From NCBI RefSeq assembly GCF_932526225.1, contig NC_064034.1:6558001-6622000 (forward strand): DNA of 64,000 bases. The letters are read 5' to 3'. The translations under genes and the position numbers were made by a program. The DNA is from Nematostella vectensis (taxonomy: Eukaryota > Cnidaria > Anthozoa > Actiniaria > Edwardsiidae). The notes under the pieces are model-generated. The model was not told the DNA's origin. It worked only from the letters and a program-made list of their open reading frames with translations, and made no database searches. Below are positions 60,787 to 64,000 of this stretch, in pieces. Each line of letters opens with the position of its first letter. The first letter of the stretch is position 1.

Positions 60787-62163
60787 CTATAAGCCGCTGT
60801 TTATTTTGTGGCGAATGCAAAATATTTTCTTTACTGCTTGCCTGATCTCCTGATTCTTGTAATAGTAAATCACAGGGTTAAAGCACGAGTTCATAAACAC
60901 TACCGTGTCCGTTATTGAATACAACGTCTTTATCAGTGAGCTATATCCGTGGGTAATACAAGCAAGCATTATCGCAAGGGTCGGTAGATAGCAAAGGAAA
61001 AAAAGACCGGTGACCAATGCCACAGTCTTTACGGACTTGTTTGATTGTATCCCAACTACTCTTCTATAAAAAGCAGGTTTTTCTGAAAGATTATTCGTAT
61101 CTTTGTTCTTCGGTGTATCGAGAGGGTGGCAAGGTTTCGACCTTGCTTTGCTCTGAAGCGTGTGGTCGTCAGCACTGTGGGTTTGTTTATGAGCGGAATT
61201 TCGTGTCGTGTGGCTGAGTGAATCTTCGTGTTTTTTTGAAGTAGGAACACCTTGCAAACCCATAAAAATCGTTTCACCACTGCAGTCGTCTGTGCTGCTC
61301 TGTGAAGTAGTTTTGCACTGGGCTTGTGTATCTTGCTTTTTATTTCCTGATGTAGCGGAGCATAGAATTTCGATATGTGTTACAGAATTTCCTTGAGAAA
61401 GCTCGTCATTCGACATAGCAGTGTTAGTAAGTCCAACAGGGCATCTGTGAATACTATCGAGACAGCGTATCGATCTATTCAAGCCTCGGGCCCGTTGATA
61501 AATCTTACAATAAATAATACCTGTGATCACAAAACTTATGATAACGATGGTTGAAGAAACAGTGTGAAAAATCCAATCAGGCAACCCCCAAAACCTCAAA
61601 AACATGAACAGCACAGCAAACGTCCATATACAAGTGCAAAGCACGTAAACATGTCCTTCTCGAAGAGCTATGGGATTCTCAAAGGACTTGAAAATGGTGA
61701 AATAGCGCTCGGCACTTACAGACACTAGTGTTAGGAATGAAACCCCGACAGAAGTCCATGCACAGAAAGAAAATGCAATATGAACATCACAGGTGTACTC
61801 TTGCAAGAGCTCTGCCACTTTATACGCAGTGAAAAGAGGCTGGACTATAGCGCCGACCATCAAGTCAGACAGGGCGAGGTTAGCAAGAAAGAGGTTCGAT
61901 GGGCTGCGAATACGAGGCGAGTTCCTCATAGTCCAGAGGAATAAGCAATTGCCAGCAATTGCTAGCAAACTCGTAGCGATGTTGATCGGGATGGTTGCAC
62001 AGGTGACGTAAAGTAGACCTCTATCCGATGCGTCAAATTTAACGGTACTTTGGTAAAAACATCTCAGTATTTGGTCGTCTGATTTTGTTATATTCATGTT
62101 GATACATATAAAAACACCATAAGCGAGTATGTATAATAGAGTAATTCCCCTATCAATTGGCAA
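60787..62163 (-). CDS. Rhodopsin-like (class A) GPCR, 458 residues, orphan
   Basis: A single exon. TM1 carries Asn72 (GNCLFLW), TM2 has LALSDLMVG with Asp100, and TM3 begins after Cys125 and ends SAERYF, an ERY in place of DRY (152-154). TM6 is FFLCYLPT, with Tyr where Trp is usual in CWxP. TM7 is NPVIYYY (429-435). A loop of about 150 residues rich in Ser, Thr, His and Lys lies between TM5 and TM6. The short segment between TM4 and TM5 (FWGLPDWIFH) has no Cys, so the common TM3-ECL2 disulfide seems absent. NIT at residue 24 is a possible glycosylation site. The start may be Met1 or Met23. The ligand class cannot be assigned. Amine-, adenosine- or peptide-like orphan receptors of cnidarians share this layout. 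Confidence 0.85.
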   Translation of the reverse strand: MPIDRGITLLYILAYGVFICINMNITKSDDQILRCFYQSTVKFDASDRGLLYVTCATIPINIATSLLAIAGNCLFLWTMRNSPRIRSPSNLFLANLALSDLMVGAIVQPLFTAYKVAELLQEYTCDVHIAFSFCAWTSVGVSFLTLVSVSAERYFTIFKSFENPIALREGHVYVLCTCIWTFAVLFMFLRFWGLPDWIFHTVSSTIVIISFVITGIIYCKIYQRARGLNRSIRCLDSIHRCPVGLTNTAMSNDELSQGNSVTHIEILCSATSGNKKQDTQAQCKTTSQSSTDDCSGETIFMGLQGVPTSKKHEDSLSHTTRNSAHKQTHSADDHTLQSKARSKPCHPLDTPKNKDTNNLSEKPAFYRRVVGIQSNKSVKTVALVTGLFFLCYLPTLAIMLACITHGYSSLIKTLYSITDTVVFMNSCFNPVIYYYKNQEIRQAVKKIFCIRHKINSGL

Positions 62164-63069
62164 TGCTTAAATAAGCGAGAGCTTTCGAAACCGTTGATTC
62201 CCTTTTTACGGTTAGTTCCTTGTTCGATCGTCTCCGCCAATCAGAGAAACCCTAAGCGTCAATTGTATCTTGAGACCTAAGGACCATATGGAGGTTGTGA
62301 ACACTTGAAACTTTTATCGCTCAGAATTGAATGCATTCTAACTTCAATTAAGCAAATGCTATGACTTCTGTAAATGGTCTACTTTGGGTAAATGTGCTTT
62401 ACATAAAATGAGTGTCGGGGATTAAAATTAACGAGCGTTTATAAATGCTCTTAAAAATGCAAGCAAAAAGGGCCCAAGAATAGTCATGTAGAAAGCAACG
62501 TAGACTAGACTTTTACATCAATAATTGCCAAATTATTTGTTTTGAAAAAGGAGAACTATTTATTTACTTGACAGTTGTTGTTTCAGGGAGGTAGAAAGTG
62601 TTGATTCTATGGAATAATAAGGAATAAAGTTGCACCGCCTCTATGACCAAGTTTCAATTTGATTTTTTATTAACAGGAATGAAAACGCTTTTAACCTGTC
62701 AAAAAGCTATAAAAGATATGTAGGGTATAAAATCCTATGAACTAAGACGTTTAAATATGCTGCCATAAATAGAAATGGAAAATTATGGGCATGAAGTGAT
62801 CACGAGTCATTCGAACTTGCCACAGACAGGAAACTATATTCTAGTGAGAATAATAGTTGTGGTCGTAAACTAGAAGAATTAATACAATGCACCAAAAACT
62901 GTTATTCTACTCTGCCAAACTTTCGTCTTTGATAAGAATTCTTCAGCCCTGAAGAAGTCTTATAAAGCTAGCAGGTAGAGAAGTCTTATAGAGCTAGCAG
63001 ATAAACACGTGCCAATAAAACCTTTTGGTGAAATGTTAGGTCAAAGTCTCCAACGGGCCTGTGACTTGG
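62164..63069. other. Noncoding spacer
   Basis: No gene seen. A ~30-bp direct duplication (AGAAGTCTTATARAGCTAGC) lies at 62955-63002. Confidence 0.5.
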
Positions 63070-64000
63070 CTAAAAGAATAAACGTTCGTTTACATTTTCC
63101 ATCAGCCATTTCGACATCCACAATCGACACTTATCATCAACACTCATTGGCTCCGCCTCGCTGTTAATCAAAGATTCCTTTGACAGGCTGCTCGAATCTC
63201 TATCAAAATCGGAGCCGAAGTTTGACAGCTCCGCACTCGGAGGCCACTCGGTAATTTTCGCGGCAAACTTGGCTCGTAAAAACAGCGCGGGATCAGAGAC
63301 TGCGCTATTTTCGGAAAACTGTAATTTGTCTCGGATAACTTTCGAATTAAGCCGATCCCCAAGTGGTGCGCTACGGGCACTCGCTATTAACCCCGATCGA
63401 TCCGAAATCTCACTCCCGGAACTTATTTCTTCTTCTGGGATTGTTTTGGGGGCGTAGCAAGTAACACATCATAGCCTTTAGTATCGCGGGCTAGCAAAAC
63501 GCTGTTCCCCTCGAGTTCTGATGCTTTAAAAGATAATTCGATATTTCCCGTCAATGTAGAATCTCGGCCAAGTTTTTCATGTTCCTCTCCAGAAGCCGGG
63601 TTCTCATCTTTTCTTGACATTTACTTGAACTCGCGGTCTTTTCACGCACGTGCACTGACTTTCTATGCATTCCGACACATCTGAGGCTCGTCTAGAGCTT
63701 TTCCCTTCCTGATTCGTCAATATAGACCCCTCTGGCGAACTAGCCGATGTCGGCGTCGTTCCTTTGCGCTCTCTCGACAACAACCTGCGCTGGCTTTTAA
63801 ACAAAGTCAGCGATGCGTGATCGGCATAACTTATAGAGGAATCCAACCTTGTCGAGGTTCTAGGTAAAAAATTTCTCGTCTCTTTACAATTCGCTGCTAA
63901 ATGCGACGCTTCTAAATGACGCCTATTGGTAATTTCAGGTAGCGAGTGTCTCCGGGTTTCGGTCATTTTTGCCTTATCAGCTAGAAGTCTCATTGCAACT
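63070..64000 (-). CDS. Coding-like region in three segments across two frames; partial, unrecognised
   Basis: Segment A runs from the window edge to a TGA at 63604. It is Arg/Ser-rich, with phosphosite-like RRHSLPE and SRRASDVSE, and is open upstream of its first ATG. Segment B (63620-63423) is shifted by one base (KASELEGNSVLLARDTKGYD). Segment C (about 63478-63070, no ATG at its start) returns to frame A and runs about 130 codons to TAG, ending MSKWLMENVNERLFF. All three look protein-like, with little low complexity. The shifts fall near an AAGAAAAG run and a CCCCCAAAACAA run. This could be a broken gene, an assembly error or a gene with an intron I could not phase. No domain is recognised. 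Confidence 0.35.

Noticed and set aside
1-64000. CRISPR arrays, operons or bacterial promoters
   Set aside because: No short evenly spaced repeat-spacer arrays. Genes have GT-AG introns and AATAAA signals, so the window is eukaryotic.

Overview
The window looks like nuclear DNA of a cnidarian, most likely an anthozoan such as a sea anemone. The reasons are AT-rich spacers, short GT-AG introns, many small inverted-repeat elements, a secreted mosaic protein of EGF and DxNxDG repeats, and a single-exon rhodopsin-like GPCR. The species assignment is inference. There are no bacterial features such as operons or Shine-Dalgarno sites.

Layout. At 1-6.7 kb are a tRNA-derived SINE, an unrecognised two-exon gene on the minus strand, a block of about six ~150-bp repeats, and an intronless minus-strand ORF resembling the gasdermin pore-forming domain. 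From 7.5 to 23.3 kb is a tandem array of five ~2.6-2.9 kb units. Its first unit is interrupted by a 1,997-bp transposon with 536-bp terminal inverted repeats and a 9-bp target duplication. From 24.7 to 33.0 kb is a 23-exon gene for a secreted protein of about 1,606 residues. It has 18 Ca-loop repeats of FG-GAP/VCBS type, 13 EGF domains and a WSC-like C-terminal domain. Most of it arose by recent tandem duplication of multi-exon blocks. From 33 to 40 kb is mostly noncoding DNA.

From 40.3 to 43.5 kb is a three-exon MFSD6-like transporter. From 46.1 to 59.4 kb are two paralogous two-exon genes for short secreted precursors. They share an upstream element, a TATA promoter, the exon structure, an eight-residue Cys-to-Cys loop, an acidic/basic C-terminal exon and a 3' UTR, and are the best candidate for something undescribed. 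Several inverted-repeat elements lie in and between them. From 60.8 to 62.2 kb is an orphan class A GPCR on the minus strand. At 63.1-64.0 kb a coding-like region on the minus strand alternates between two frames and runs off the window edge.

I see no pathway linking these genes. The themes are secretion and signalling (peptide precursors, GPCR, mosaic protein) and heavy local duplication at several scales: 49 bp, 150 bp, 187 bp, 1.6 kb, 2.9 kb and whole genes. Splice sites were assigned by reading GT-AG signals and checking phase by hand. No expression or database evidence was available.
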